Source: Pithys albifrons albifrons
Lineage: Eukaryota > Chordata > Aves > Passeriformes > Thamnophilidae
Direction of reading: 5' to 3'
NCBI RefSeq assembly: GCF_047495875.1
Contig: NC_092471.1
Coordinates: 8,949,001 to 9,013,000 of the forward strand
DNA length: 64,000 bases
Shown: positions 1-13,055 of the stretch, in pieces
Position numbering within the stretch: the first letter of the stretch is position 1
How the letters are laid out: each line of letters starts with the position of its first letter
Position numbers and translations under genes: made by a program
Notes under the pieces: generated by a model
Database searches by the model: none
What the model saw: the letters and a program-made list of their open reading frames with translations, nothing else
What the model was told of the DNA's origin: nothing

Positions 1-3000
1 AGTCATACCCCTGCAGCCAAATTCAGCAACCACAGACCTGAATATAAAAACCTTTAAAATAACTATGTGCATGCAAAGGATGTTTTGTATTAAAAGGGAA
101 GTGCAAGAATGAAGGGGGAAGAACTTCCTTTGTTTCAGCAAAGGAAATGCCATTGTACCCCTGAAGTACTGGGCTAATCCTGAGCTCTTCTGTCAGCATC
201 CTAACTCAGATTTGGGTCCGTAATAATCCTACCAGTGATAATTGCCCCTGCCAGATGTGACACTCAGTAAAGGAAGAGAGTGTTTAAAGTTGAGGCTAGA
301 ATTGACATGTTGGCGTGTTTCCTTTAGCTTTGTTTACACTGAGGTCTCAGCTACAGGTGTGAAGTTGGCAGAGGAATAAACAAGAAGATAACTCCTTAGA
401 GAACAGGATTTCTGGTCTGTAGGAAATAAACAGCTTTTAAAAGATGGGCTTAGCCTGAAATGGACAAACTGACACTTTTCAGCATTTCTTAGTTCTCTGA
501 ACTGTAAATTCAGACAAATTATCATTAAGAAAAACTACAACACACAGGATCTTCTTATTGAAATAGTCCCCCTGGATGCTGCTCTGAGAATGAACATCCC
601 TGCTACCACCATGGCTGCAGGAACAGCCAGGATTAGCAAGCTCATGCCACACCTGTGACTCCAGAGCCAACCTGCTGCATATACTCCTCAGCATTTTCAA
701 CAGGGAGCTCAGAAACCCAAAAGCTCAAGTCAGGCTCCCTGTCACCAAGGTAGGAGGCAAATGGGTCTTCAAGCTTCTGGGTTTCCCTGTTCCCAGCTCC
801 CTGGTGGAGAGCCACGGCCTGACCCACCCCAGTGTGACAGCCTCCCCTCTGCAGCCGCTCCCCAGCACATGCTCCAGAGCCAAACAGAATCCCTGTGAAC
901 ATCAGTTTTCCTTGTCACTGAAACACTCCCTGAGACATTTATTTTGCTGAAAGTTTTCCTACCTGCTGTAAAGGAACCTGCATTCTGCCAGTGTCTGAAG
1001 TGCCTGATCAGATTGATGCAGGTGCTCTGACCCCAGCACTTTTCTCCCAGAATAAAAAAAACTTTACCAAATTCCCCATTATTTTTGGTTTTTGTATGAA
1101 CTAGAAATTTTAGACACCTTAGTGTTACTTTAGGGCACAGCCCTTGGCTGACAGACAGAAGTGACACAAAAGCCCATGAAATCTGCTTGTTATTACAGAC
1201 TTCACCCTCCCCTTCCAGAATTGCTTTCTGGATTGTTGAAAAGGGAGGCCAATCTTTTTGCCTAATGATTTCTGAAAAATTTTTTTCTTCATTTTTTTTC
1301 AGAATCAGAACTTGGCAAGCTGTTAAATGCAGATTACAAGAGAGTCCACGGGTGGCAAAGGCCAGCACAGTATTAAGCCCAACACTCATCCTTGAGTAGA
1401 GTCTCTTGGCTGCTGCTTGAGTTCATTACCATTTACAGCATCATTCTGGAAGTCATTTTATGAAGTCTCAGAGTACATAAAAAATAATCTTGATTTATTA
1501 GACTAGTCACTAACTTTAAATTTATCCCCTTCCGTTTCCAATTACAGCATGGTTTGTACCGTGGGTGGCTTTGCTAGACTGTAAGGAACAAGATAATGCA
1601 TTAAAAATGTGTATAGGATTGTATACAGGCTGGGTAAGTCTGTGTGCTGCCTTGGTGGCAGGCTCACAATGCCAGGAGAAATATTCAATGGATGCAGAAA
1701 AGCAGAGCATACTTTTCATCAGGTCACACCTTGGAAAATGCCAGCAAAACTTACTGTAGCTGCCACAAAATTTTTTTTTGGATTGCACAGGAAAGATTTA
1801 AGTTTCAGGCCATGGACACCCAGTTCCCTACATTCCAATTTAGTTAAAAGATGCTAAAAAAGCTGATCCACCAGCCCAGTTCACTTCATAACTTCAGCAT
1901 TTCTGGGCCCCATCCCTGCAGTGCTTGGAAATCACAGTGAAATGTCTTTGTTTTCAATGGATTGTTGGATAGGGCTCTGAATATTTCTCATTCTTTCTCC
2001 TATTTGAAGTAAAGAAATTTCCAACTTCACTCCAAACACATTAAAGCTGAGCCAGAAAGTAAAATTTAAACCTGAATCTTTCTTCAGATTTGCACTTTGC
2101 AGAGGCTACTGCATTAGCATTGAGAGACAGTTTATTCCTGAATAAACTGGAAATATCAGAAATCCGGACAAACAAACCGAAACAGTCATTTCCCATTCAA
2201 TATGCAGTAGCACATACAGTAGTTTTCATCTCTTTAAAAATTAAATCACTTTTTTCAGTTCCTGGCAGCCGTGCTAGTTCTGTTTCACAGGATATCCAAA
2301 ACGAGACCAAACAGCTTCCTTCCCAAAGGATTACTGAGGGGACAGGCAAGCTGGAAAAAGTGCCTCTCACTGCTGTAATACCAGCCAGGATGTCCACCTC
2401 ATTTCCCAGGGTAAAACTTCAAATATAGGTCTCTCACAAAACTTCCATTAGTCCCATTCTGCTCACTGGGACTCTTGCAGAAGGTTATTTTCTTTCCAGT
2501 GGTACACAGACAACCCTGCCTGTGCCAAGTGTGTCCCCACACACTGCACATGGAGCATGAGAGCCCTCTCCTCACAGCCCTGATAACCTTCCATTGCTGC
2601 CTGACCCATGACTTCACAGCATTGTTTCAGCTCAGCACTTCAGAGTGTCTCAAGTAAGAAAGCTGCAACTGGAAGTTTCCAGTTTCCCGTCAGCCCAGCA
2701 CATGTCCCAGTATCCCTGAGAAAAACAACACCAAAGCTTTCAGAGAGAAGAGTTACATCTTCTGGAATTAGGGTATTTTGTACTCCTGGCTTTTGGACTC
2801 TGTTCCAGCACCAATTGAATTGCAGTAATACATGAATTATACAGGTAACTGTCCTGTGTGAAGGCTATTTCTATCACATTGTCTCCCCATGAGAATTTTT
2901 CCCCACTCTGATTTTCTTTTCTTTCCCGTGGCACTGGCTATTTCCCTGTGACTCTGTTTTGTATGAGAATACCAAGGCACTATCTGCCTGCTACAGTAAT

Positions 3001-6000
3001 ACCAGTGCATGAAGGCTGGCTGGCAATTTTGCAAAATAAAGATAATTTATTGAAATAAATTGAACCCACACATTTTATATAACCATTGTATCTTGCTGTT
3101 GTGCAGCCATCTGCCTACCTATAAGTTTATCTCTTCCTTCCTATCTTCTGCAAAGTTATTTCTTCATTCAAAGTAAGAACCCTTTGAAATGCTTTGCAAG
3201 GAGCAGTAGCTATATGTTACTAGGTCATCAGATCCCAATGGGGTTTATGAATACCGTAATGAATTTCAGCCCAACATCTGTCTGCTCTCTGAAACAGATG
3301 CAATTATGGAAAAAAATAGCTTCTGCCTCTTCACAGACAGATTTCTCAGTAAAAAAACCCAAAATACAAAGCAAACTGACATAGCACAGTTTAATCGCAA
3401 CCACATTAAATTTATCAGTCAAAATACCAAGTGACAGACACTTTTTTTTGTGCAAGCAAGACAAGTTGTGGTATCTCTTCTGGCAGACAGGAAGGGGGTT
3501 TTTGACTTGCAGAAAATCCTGCAGGCATGGTTTTGCCAACCAAATACTAACTCTGGATGACTCAAACCACGGTTCCCTTTTATCCAAACCACTGAAGTTT
3601 GGTGGTTAGCTAAAAAGGAACTGGTATCTGAATCACCCTTAGTTTGGAGGAATTGTCAGATTAAAGTCTCTGCGCAGGGTTTTGGGGGCAGGGTGTTGGT
3701 TGGGTTTCTGTTCCCCTCTTCCCTAAGGGAAAGAAAAAAAGTTGCAACAACTTTAATGCGAGGACAGCTTTCAATGTACTTTAAAAAATATTTTTAAAAA
3801 ATTGACTTTATCCTAATTTTTTAACCTTTTCAATGTCATGTGTCAGTCTGGGTACATTCTCAGTCAATTAAACAGATTTTTTCAGTCGTGTTGCAGGCCT
3901 AACTTGTACCTCACAAAATTACACAATTTTAACCTTGCCTTAGATACAAAAAAAGCCTACCTTGTTGCTCAAGTCCCTGTTACACATCTGCAGTTCCCAG
4001 GCCCTCTGCTTCTCCTTTTCTTAGAGGAGAAAAAAAAAGGCAAAAGAGGAACTGTAATTTATGAGCCCCTATTCAGCCCTTTGGAACAAAACTTGCCCTC
4101 TGTGACCTATTAAAAATCTTCAGGGAAGTCTCCTCTATTCTCACTCCAATTTCCATTTAGTTCCAAGTTGCTTTTTGTCTCAGTAATTTGTCAGCTTTGA
4201 AAATTCCAAACACACTTGGGTGCCCCAGTGCAGTGGCTGCGTCTTTTAAATCCTCCTCTTTTCCTCAGGAGAAATGTATCCTGTATTTGGGAGGTTGCCT
4301 AATTTTTTTCGTGTGTGTGTGTTTGCTGGATGGGAAAGGCAAGGATAAGCTCCTTTAGGCATTAAGCAACAGTGTCCTCTTCCAACATTAACTCATGAAT
4401 AAGTCTGTCTTCTCCTGTAGATCCTTGCCAGTCCTATCTAAACATTCTCTATCTTTGTATATTAATAACCTGCCTATAACTTCCAACCAAGTTTCACTTA
4501 TGCCTGTAACACCATGCTCAGCCCAGAAACAGGCAGTACAGCTCTCGTGAGGGTCTGCCAGCTTCCCATGCACTTCACAGCATTTTGGGCAAAGCACTGA
4601 GAAGGTGCACTCACCTTCATGTTGCTGCTGCACAGTGCAGCTGTCAGCTGAGATGGTAAACATTTTAAAAATTAAATTTGACAAGTTGTTTAGTGGTTTG
4701 GGAAGAATGGGAAGGCTCTGTACATCTGCCAGTCATTCACTGATATTTAGTCATGGAAGTTTTGTGGGCAAGAAATGTGTTTGCACAGGCTTCAGACTGA
4801 GTGTATTCATTCACTGCTTTTATTGATAACTTGGAAACAGCTACTAAATAATCACTGCATAGTTAACAGAGGGCACAAAGAGTGGCAAGTGGCACAAACT
4901 ACACTCCAGAGCACACACAGCTCCATAACCTAAACCCATTTAAGCAATATTCACCTTAGCAGCAGCTCGTGCTGGGTTATGTGCAAGTCCAGCCTGCACA
5001 CTGTGCAGTTGGAGGGCTGTGGCACAGACCTCCTTCCCACAGCCTGGACACTGCCCAGAGTCCCAGAGGCACTCACAAACTGTGTCAAAGAGAGCAAATC
5101 TGTGGGAGCATCTTGGTGCAATACTGTGGCACGTGGGCTGATGGGATCCATGGCTGCATAAGTAAAGAAAGATAAGGGAAAGGGCTTTCCCTCCCCTGCT
5201 ACTTTGCTGAGATGGATGCTGGGACAGCAGCTCCAACATCTTTCTAGTAACAAACAGAGTAGAAATGAAGGCTTGGATTCAGTAAGGAGGTGGCACAAAA
5301 ATTAATACTGAGGGCAAAATGGCTTAATGTGCCCACTCTGAATAGCTAAAGGTCTAACCTTATTAAAAAGAGAAGTGACTTTACATTTTCTGCTAAGGAG
5401 AAAATAGTGGGCATTTTAATCACAAGAGATATAATGAGAGCCAGTAGCTGAAGCAGAAACCAAACAATAACAACCCCTGAAAATAAAAAAACAAAGTAGA
5501 AACAAAGGCACCACATGTTAATAGACCTGCTGGTTTCCATTTCTCATGTGTCTCTCACTTTCTGGTTCCTAGGGTAAGTGAAAGAGTGCTCAGACCTCCC
5601 CAGATTACAGCTGCTGTCAGCAGCCTCTTAGACTGCTTCACCAGCCTAAAGTTACTGGTTAGCAAGACGTCCTGACCACAGCAGCTTCTGTGCCACCCAG
5701 GAAACCTGTCCCCTCTGGAGGGCTGCCTGGCTGCTTTGCAGGAGCCAACTCGCAGCCAAGCCCTGAACTGCCACCCTGTAGCACAATCAGGCTCTGCCTT
5801 CCAGCAGGGAGATTTCAGGATTTGAATCAGCTTCCCTTTTCACAGCAGCTTAAGTTCTTTAAGGAGTTTAGCTCCATAAACCAATTAAGCATCTTTAAGT
5901 CCTTGGGCTCTCATACCTTCCCTAAACAGTTTGCATGCTTACATTGCTTTACAGGGTGAAAGCTGATTTCATCTAGCCAAGATCTAAGCATGTTAGGAGG

Positions 6001-8140
6001 TCACGGGACGAGCAATCCCAGGCAGAGCTGGTGAGTCTGGAATCCTCTGCAGACCAGAGCTGGAGTGCTGCACTCCATGGCTTTGATTCTGAGACCAAAT
6101 TCTTACAGGTTTGGAAAAGGCCAACCTACCTTTATTCCTTTGTTTGCCAGAAGCCCCAGTTCGAGGTTAGAAAGTAATAGATGGCCCCTGAGCCCATAAA
6201 CTTGATATTCTAAAAGAGGGAGTAAACCAGTTATTACCCTCATTTACACATCCACTGCGGCAGCACAGGCAGACATAACTGGTGCCACTCCCTTGGGTCC
6301 CATCCCAATGCTTTATCTGTCCTTCCTGTCTTTTTCCTTCAGATTAGTTAACACTACAGAAAGGAGAACAGTAATAGTCATTTGATATTTGACTATGAAA
6401 GCTTACAACCAAGTCTCTGAAGTACTCTTTTGGGCTTTTTATTAGGGTTTCTTCTGTTTGTTTTTAAGCGGACAAATCAGCAATATCTTGAAAGCCAGAA
6501 AACCACATCATAAAATTTTATGTGAAAGTATCACCAGCCTCCTTTGTTTCCTGTAGGACATATCCACCATAGCTAGATATATTTATATATAAGTGATATA
6601 GATTTGCATTATATATACATTAAAAAATCACTGCATATCTCCTAAATGCTCTTCTAAAGTCAGTTAATAACCATGTATCATTATGTTCTGTTAGAATACA
6701 GTTTTAACTCCTCCACAGAAAAAACAACATGCTGCAGCAATAATGTGATTCTGTAAACAGTTGTGGATTAGTATTCAGTGACCACTGAATCTTCTCTGTG
6801 ATTAAAAATTCCCACCAGCTGCCCAATCTGCTTTTGTCAGTGAACTTCCTGCCATTTTATAGCAATAAATATACAGTTTCCCCACATACTTGAGGTCAGT
6901 CATGTGATTTTGCCTGAAAAGAAGCATTTAAATGAGCATTATGTGAAGGGCAGACCTGCTCCACTGTTGTGGAGCTGCTGCTGCTGTTGCTCACTTATAA
7001 GATCACCGTCTCTCTTTCTTCTAAACTAGTGACAAATCATTCCAGAAAAGGCCTCATCCATCAGCTCTGCCTGCTCAACCCCCAGGTAGTGCCTCAGGTT
7101 CACCTCAGGAGAGTGTGGCACTAAAGCACAGCCTCTGGACCATGAAGCCGACCTGGGTGTGCTGGATCTTTGCGTGGGCTTTCCCTGTCCCATTAAGACA
7201 CTTGGTGCAGTTCATTACATGAACCCAATTCATCAACAAGTTCAACTGTCACTCTAACCATCTCCCAGCCTAAACTCCCAATCAGCAGGCACCTCAACAG
7301 TTCCTCCCTCCCTGCAAATACCAGTGTTTGCTGCAAACACAGATTATATTTTAAAAACTTAACTCACTTTGATGCAAAATTCCCCAAGGCCACTTCCAGC
7401 ATAACTGTACCTGCCACCTCAGGCTGTATAGCCCTCATGCCATAGCCAGCATCACCCTCCCAGCACCTCAAGCTTCAGGGGTGGAACACACCATCTCCCA
7501 CCCAAAGCTGAGCTCCTTCATCAGGCAGGGACCCAGCTGCAGCCACCAAGGCTGGTAGAAATAGTGAACACAAGTGTGGCTGTTTGACCTGATTTTATAT
7601 TCTGCCTCTTTGACACAACCTTTACATGGGCCCTTTTATGCAGGGACAAAGTGAGGGTGCCTCTGTACAAGCCTGGGCACCTGCAGCTCTCACTTGCATT
7701 TTGCACTGCACCCAGGCTGCTGAAGCCAACAGGAGTCACGGCCTCACACAGGGGTGCCCTCCACCATGGGCCATCATGCTTCCTCCAGAGCTTTCCACCC
7801 TGCCATGACTTGGTTATCAGGTGGGTTTAGCCAGCCCAGCACTGTTTCCCTTGGCCCTGGCTATGCTGAGCCATTTGGGATGCAGTGGTGGTTGGCTCAC
7901 CAGCCTGGCTGTGCTGGACGTCCCCTGGCATAGATTAACATTCATGTGCTGGGCACCTTCTCTTCTGTAGTCCATTTTCTCAAAGCAGAGGTGTTTCTCC
8001 TGGTGGCTGTGAACAGACATGCTGACACTGTGGGTGCTCCCACACCTCCTCTGAACTACATGCTTTGTACTATCTCTGCTTTTGAAGCAGCAGTAGCACT
8101 TCCATTCTTTTTTCTAGGTGTTTTTTCCTTTGATTAATAT

Positions 8141-8162
8141 AAAATAAGTAAATAAATAAATA
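8141..8162. repeat. (AAAT)n-type microsatellite
   Basis: A short imperfect TAAA repeat (aaaataagtaaataaataaata) in the region downstream of IL1RAPL2. Confidence 0.75.
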
Positions 8163-11072
8163 TCAAGAAAAAAACTTTCAGTTTAATTCTGCAATATTTG
8201 AACCCTTTTGTTATTTTTGCTTGATTTAGGTTACCCCACGGTGATCAATTGTTTTCTTTCTTGTCCAGACATGTCCTCCTGCTCAGGCTGATAATAATTT
8301 GCTTTAGTTGTGTGTGTCTGTATGGGTTTGGGTTTTCCCTTGACAGTTCTGTGAACAGTGTAGCAAAGGTCAGTTATGTGTATCCTCATTCCCTTTCTTC
8401 TTTTGGCTTATTTTGATGATTCCCTCATACCAATGTTGGCTGTTTTATCCAGTCATGTTTAATCCCCTTTGTGGCCACCTCCACTTTTCCAGTGAATATG
8501 ATGGTATTAAATTGCCTGTTATCCTGTCCTAATTTCCATGTTACAGCTGCTGGGAGGATAATAAAATTTATCTCTTTTTTTCCTCTTTGCCATGTCCCCT
8601 TGTATTGTTTATTCTTCATCTAGACTGGGAGGGCCTGTGAGTCCTTTCATGACTATTATTTTTTCCACATGTCCAAGCTCAGACTGAGAATTAGAAAGCT
8701 TCCAGGGCTGATCCTTCCTTGGCCAGCATTTCTATTCCGTTTTTCTTTTTAACCTTTTGAGAGCATTTTCTGCAGTTTTGCCTTTCCAGCTATTGATAGG
8801 AACCCAGGGGTGTCAGGGAGGACTCACAGAGGGCCAGCCCTGGGCTAACTCTGCAGCTGAGATGTCCTGAGGCTCTTTGCAGAGGCACAGGCAAGGAGAA
8901 GGGTAACTGAAACCTGGTTGCTCTTTAGATCAGGAGGGACAATTCCACTCTTTGTGACTTTTGAGGTCTTTAACAGCACAGCTGACTCTGTGAAGGTTTT
9001 GTTGGTTTGAGTAGGGAGATCCCTTCCTAAAATTTGGTGCAGTACTTGATGCCTTATCCATATAAAACTGGGGGAGAGGGGTGAGCATAGTTTTGTTTTG
9101 CAGCTGGCAATGTGAAAATACTTCTGGTAACTTCCCTCTTTGTTAGAAGGAATTACAGATTCTGCCAAGCCACATCACATTAACTAATCTAGTTACAAGA
9201 ACACAGACACCGTAACTCACAGGTCTTTTTTCTGGGCCTTGATAGAAGCTGTTGGACCAACTGAAGCCCAATGCTCAGCATTATTACAGTCTTCCTTTTA
9301 AGCCACCCAGATTAATGGAACAAATTCTCATTCAGAGAAATCAGGTACAGATCCCTAGTGAGTACACTGATTTGACTCTGGTTTTTAAGCAGTACAAATT
9401 ACAGCAGAATATCATTATTAATTTCAGCTGTCGCCTGTTCTGGCAAATTAACATCCATCTCCCCAAATGGGTATCTCAGCTGGAGACCTTTATTTTATCA
9501 TCTTAGTAGAAAAAAAATCTGCACTGTTTCCTCCCCCCAAATTAGCAGTCTATGATTTCCCTGGGGAAGTCTGTCTTAGGTGTAGTGCTGACTAGTGCTT
9601 GACTAATGTGTGCCAGCAGATTGTTTACCTTCCAACACATACCTGAAATCTCTAACCAGGTCCACGACTGCCTGCTCAGAACTTAGTCACTTCCTCCACA
9701 GCCTGTGGAAGACAGTGAAGTTAAAGTAATGCTCCATTCTAACAAAGCTTTTTGTTGGTGGCTCATTGCTCACACGTACTCTGAATAAATCTCACTCCAT
9801 ATGAAAAAGGCCCAGGCTGATCGCAGCATCATTAAAGCCTGGGGGTTTTTTTGCTGTTACCTCCTGAAACAAGCAAGTACCCTAAAATATAATTTCTAAA
9901 TGTTACAGTGAGCCTCACTGCCCAAGTGATTTTTTCCAAGTGGCCCATGAGGAACTTTTCCCTTTCCACAGCCAAGGAATTGCTTTTGTGACTCAGTACA
10001 AAGTACTAGTTAAACACAAAATTGTCAGAAAGACGGTGTGGTGTCTGTGTGGGTGGCTGATGGGTCGGCAGGGATAGCCAAGCACAGGATAAACCTGGGG
10101 AAAAGCAGAGTGTGCTGGGGGCAGGGGAGGTCAGCCCAGGGGAAAGTCTCATTCCAGTGGTGCCAGACAAAGCCATAGGGACACACTGAGGCTGATGATT
10201 ATCTGAGGTTGTTCTGCTTCAGCTACTTTGAAAAAATGCAGCTTCCATATCACATTTTCCCAGTGCTATATAAAAGGGTAATAACTTGCAAGTTAAACTG
10301 GCCCTGACTGGGTTACCTCTGGTAATACTTCTGTCTCACTCTCACATTGTAGCTTGGTCACCAGTTATATTCCTGTGGGGTTTTGTTCTGGTTTAGAGGG
10401 AGTAAAATAGCAATCAGACCCCTTGGTGAGGTTTCAGTGCCAAAAAAGGCCTGGGGGATGTGTATACTGAAATGCTGTTGCATCTTCTGCTGAGAAAGTG
10501 ACAGTGACAGCGCTCAAAATCCTGTGCCCTGGATGTGGCCCCAGACAGTTCCCCCTGTGCCACCCCTTGTACACTGTATCCCCACAGGACAATACTCTGG
10601 GCTTGCTCCAGCCTCAGCCTCTTTGCTGAGTGAAGGGAAAAGGCTGCCAAAGGAGAGGTCCAGGTGTGTCCACTAGAAAAGCCCCCAAGATCAGCAACAG
10701 TGTCACAGAGAGGTGCCTGTGAGGTGGCAGCAGCTTTGGGCAGCCAGCCCATGGCAGGGCTGTGGGTGCTGCATTCCCCCACGCAAGGATTCTGCTGGTT
10801 CTGTCCGTGCACGGCGCTGCTGAGACTGGTGTTAGGCACATGGACATGCTGGCTGCTGCCTCTCTGCCCAGTCCCACCTCAACTGCTGTCACCCCCTGCA
10901 CAGACCACTGTGCTTTCCATGGCTCTCTTGGGGAGAGCTTGTTCTTTACAGTTTTACTGTAAAAATTACAAGATTCAGGCTTCTAAAATCAGGAAGTTTC
11001 TCTAAGAGGCTTCTGTGCTTCTGCTATAATCACTCCACATGCTCCTCTGACAATTTCCATGACCTTATTTCT

Positions 11073-11105
11073 GAAAAAAAAAAAAAGAAAAAAGAAGAAA
11101 AAAAG
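11073..11105. repeat. A-rich simple sequence
   Basis: A purine run of 13 A followed by AAGAAAA-type interruptions. No recognisable retrocopy body precedes it on the plus strand, so it is annotated only as low complexity. Confidence 0.8.
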
Positions 11106-12907
11106 ACAACTCCCATCATCCCTCAAGTCTCAGAAGAGCTCTCCACACAGTAAAGGAGAAGCAACGGCTGCCAGTTCTCTATCTGGAGCTCTTCTTACAC
11201 ATGTTTGTTAACCCTCGGGGTACAATGGATGCTGAGAATTACTCTTTCGTAACATTTGTTTGACTGCCAAAAGGGAAAAATGATTAGCAGCTCAAAGGTT
11301 ACATTGCTGTATTTTGCAAGAGAAGCCCTTGTCATGGGCTGCCTCTATTTTGCTGACTGTGGCTGTGACTCTGAGACGCTCAGCTGCCTGCAGGGCCCTG
11401 GGGTGCTCTGCCCATCGGGCTGTGCTGCTCCAGCTCTCCATCCTGTACCAGTGCTTGTGGTGCAGTGTGGGAGATCTCCACTGCTGCCCTGCAGGTGTCT
11501 GTCCTCCCCTCTTCCCATGGGCAGCAGAGCCCAGACCTTGCAAGTGCCCACATAATGCCTCATCTCCCACTTAATCCATACGACCATGACCAGCTCTATA
11601 TGGCACATAAACCACTCCCTGCTCCATGCAATGCTGTGTCCATATCCTCTCCATGGACTTCAATATGCTATAGGCAAGTAAGATGACAAGTTTATAAGAT
11701 AGAGTTAATAGTTTAAGAAGGGGGTTTAAAACAGATTGCTGAATTAATGACTACTGTTATTGTTTCCTTTATTAGTTCCTTATTAGCCTGTTTCCTGGGG
11801 GCAGAGCTGTTTGGATAGGATTTACCTCTTTTTGGACCCTGGGGAGCTCTGAAATTGGGTATAAATAGCTTTGGAAACCTTTCTGAGAGTTTTAGAGCAG
11901 GATGCAGTGATCATGAGATACTGCTGCCATTGTGTCCAAGCAGAGCCCATGCCCTGCACATCCCCCCCCCACCAGCTGCTGGCATGGGCATGTCTCTAGG
12001 CAGTGGTGGTGGTCTCCTTCCCCCCAGGCACGCAGCTCCTGCCCCTCTCTACCCTGAATCGCTGCTCTGTAGCACCTCTAGTATACACTCACCCAGCTTG
12101 ACTGTCTCTGCCACATCACTGTTCTTACAGGGCACTCATAGTTGTATTTCACAGCTGGGGAATCTGCCAAGAACAAGCCAGGGTGGTTAAGTTCATTAAC
12201 ATTCTCCTTTATTTTGCTGTATCAAGCTGCTCTCTTTTCCACCATGAAGGGGCTGCCTTGAATTGTCTGCGCACTAAAGTATACCCACACCTGCATTAGT
12301 CTTGGCAGTTTGTTCAGAGGGTAGCTGAAAACTTCTGGCCCTGGATTGAAGTCTACCTCACAGACTGGCACTGTCACATCACAGATGCTTCTTCCATTCA
12401 TTATGTTGATGTGTGAAATTTGAACTTTGTTCAGATTTTTCGTGAGTTTGGCAGCATAACAGCCAGACCTCTGATATGGGTTCAGGCTGGTTGTTAGGTA
12501 CAAATTATGTGTCAGTTCAATGTTTTCCCCCGCTGTCTCCTTTTACAATAATTTGCTACAGCACACAGATTTCCTGTCATCTCATCAGTCTATGTCCTCC
12601 CAAAGTCACTTCACTCCTGATTATTAGCTTGTCTTTTCCCCTCTCTGCAACCAGCTGCTGATTCCACAGGGAGGCATCATGATTCTCTCTAGGACAGCTC
12701 TGCTGTACCCCCAAAACTGCCCCACTGTGACCCACTCAGGGGACACTCAGAGGTTGTTCACACAGGCTGAAACAAACCTTTTCTGTTGGTTGAGACAATG
12801 CAGCCACAGAGCCAGGTTGAGGCAATCCAGTTACCAGTCCAGTCCAGGGAATATTATCTACTGGTCAGACCTCCAAACTGGGAGACTGTGGGCACAGCCC
12901 CGCCCCA

Positions 12908-13055
12908 GCTCTGCCTTTGCTTTTTGGTGAGATCTTGGGTAAAATGGATCTTAAACATATTTTTCATTTGCTAAAGGGTGGATAAAAATATTTCCCCAGA
13001 GGAGTTAGGTGTTAGATTGATTGTTTCATGATCATAAAGCCTTTGATATTCTTTA
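12908..13055 (+). repeat. MIR-like SINE fragment
   Basis: The plus strand follows the forward MIR consensus in order. It has CTCTGCCTTTGC, TGAGATCTTGGGTAAA, a run equivalent to CCTCATCTGTAAAATGGGGATAATAAT (here catttgctaaagggtggata with aaaatattt), then GGTGTTAGATTGA and ATAAAGCCTTTGA. Each block is individually weak, but their co-linear order supports homology. The boundaries are estimates. Confidence 0.55.

Larger units (their letters stand above)
1..12907. other. Downstream intergenic region, no supported gene
   Basis: AT-leaning non-coding DNA. Open frames up to about 206 codons occur (for example 769-1389 minus), but none has recognisable domains, flanking splice sites on both sides or a coding-like composition. 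Locally GC-richer, CpG-poor patches occur near 10400-10950 and 11300-11600. A low-complexity AT stretch lies at 6570-6625. In mammals the next gene downstream of IL1RAPL2 is NRK in the same orientation; no kinase-domain exon was recognised here. Confidence 0.6.

Noticed and set aside
1260..1390. Strong 3' splice-like site (long T tract ending in cag at 1301) on the plus strand
   Set aside because: No convincing donor follows within a normal exon length and the frame has no recognised similarity.
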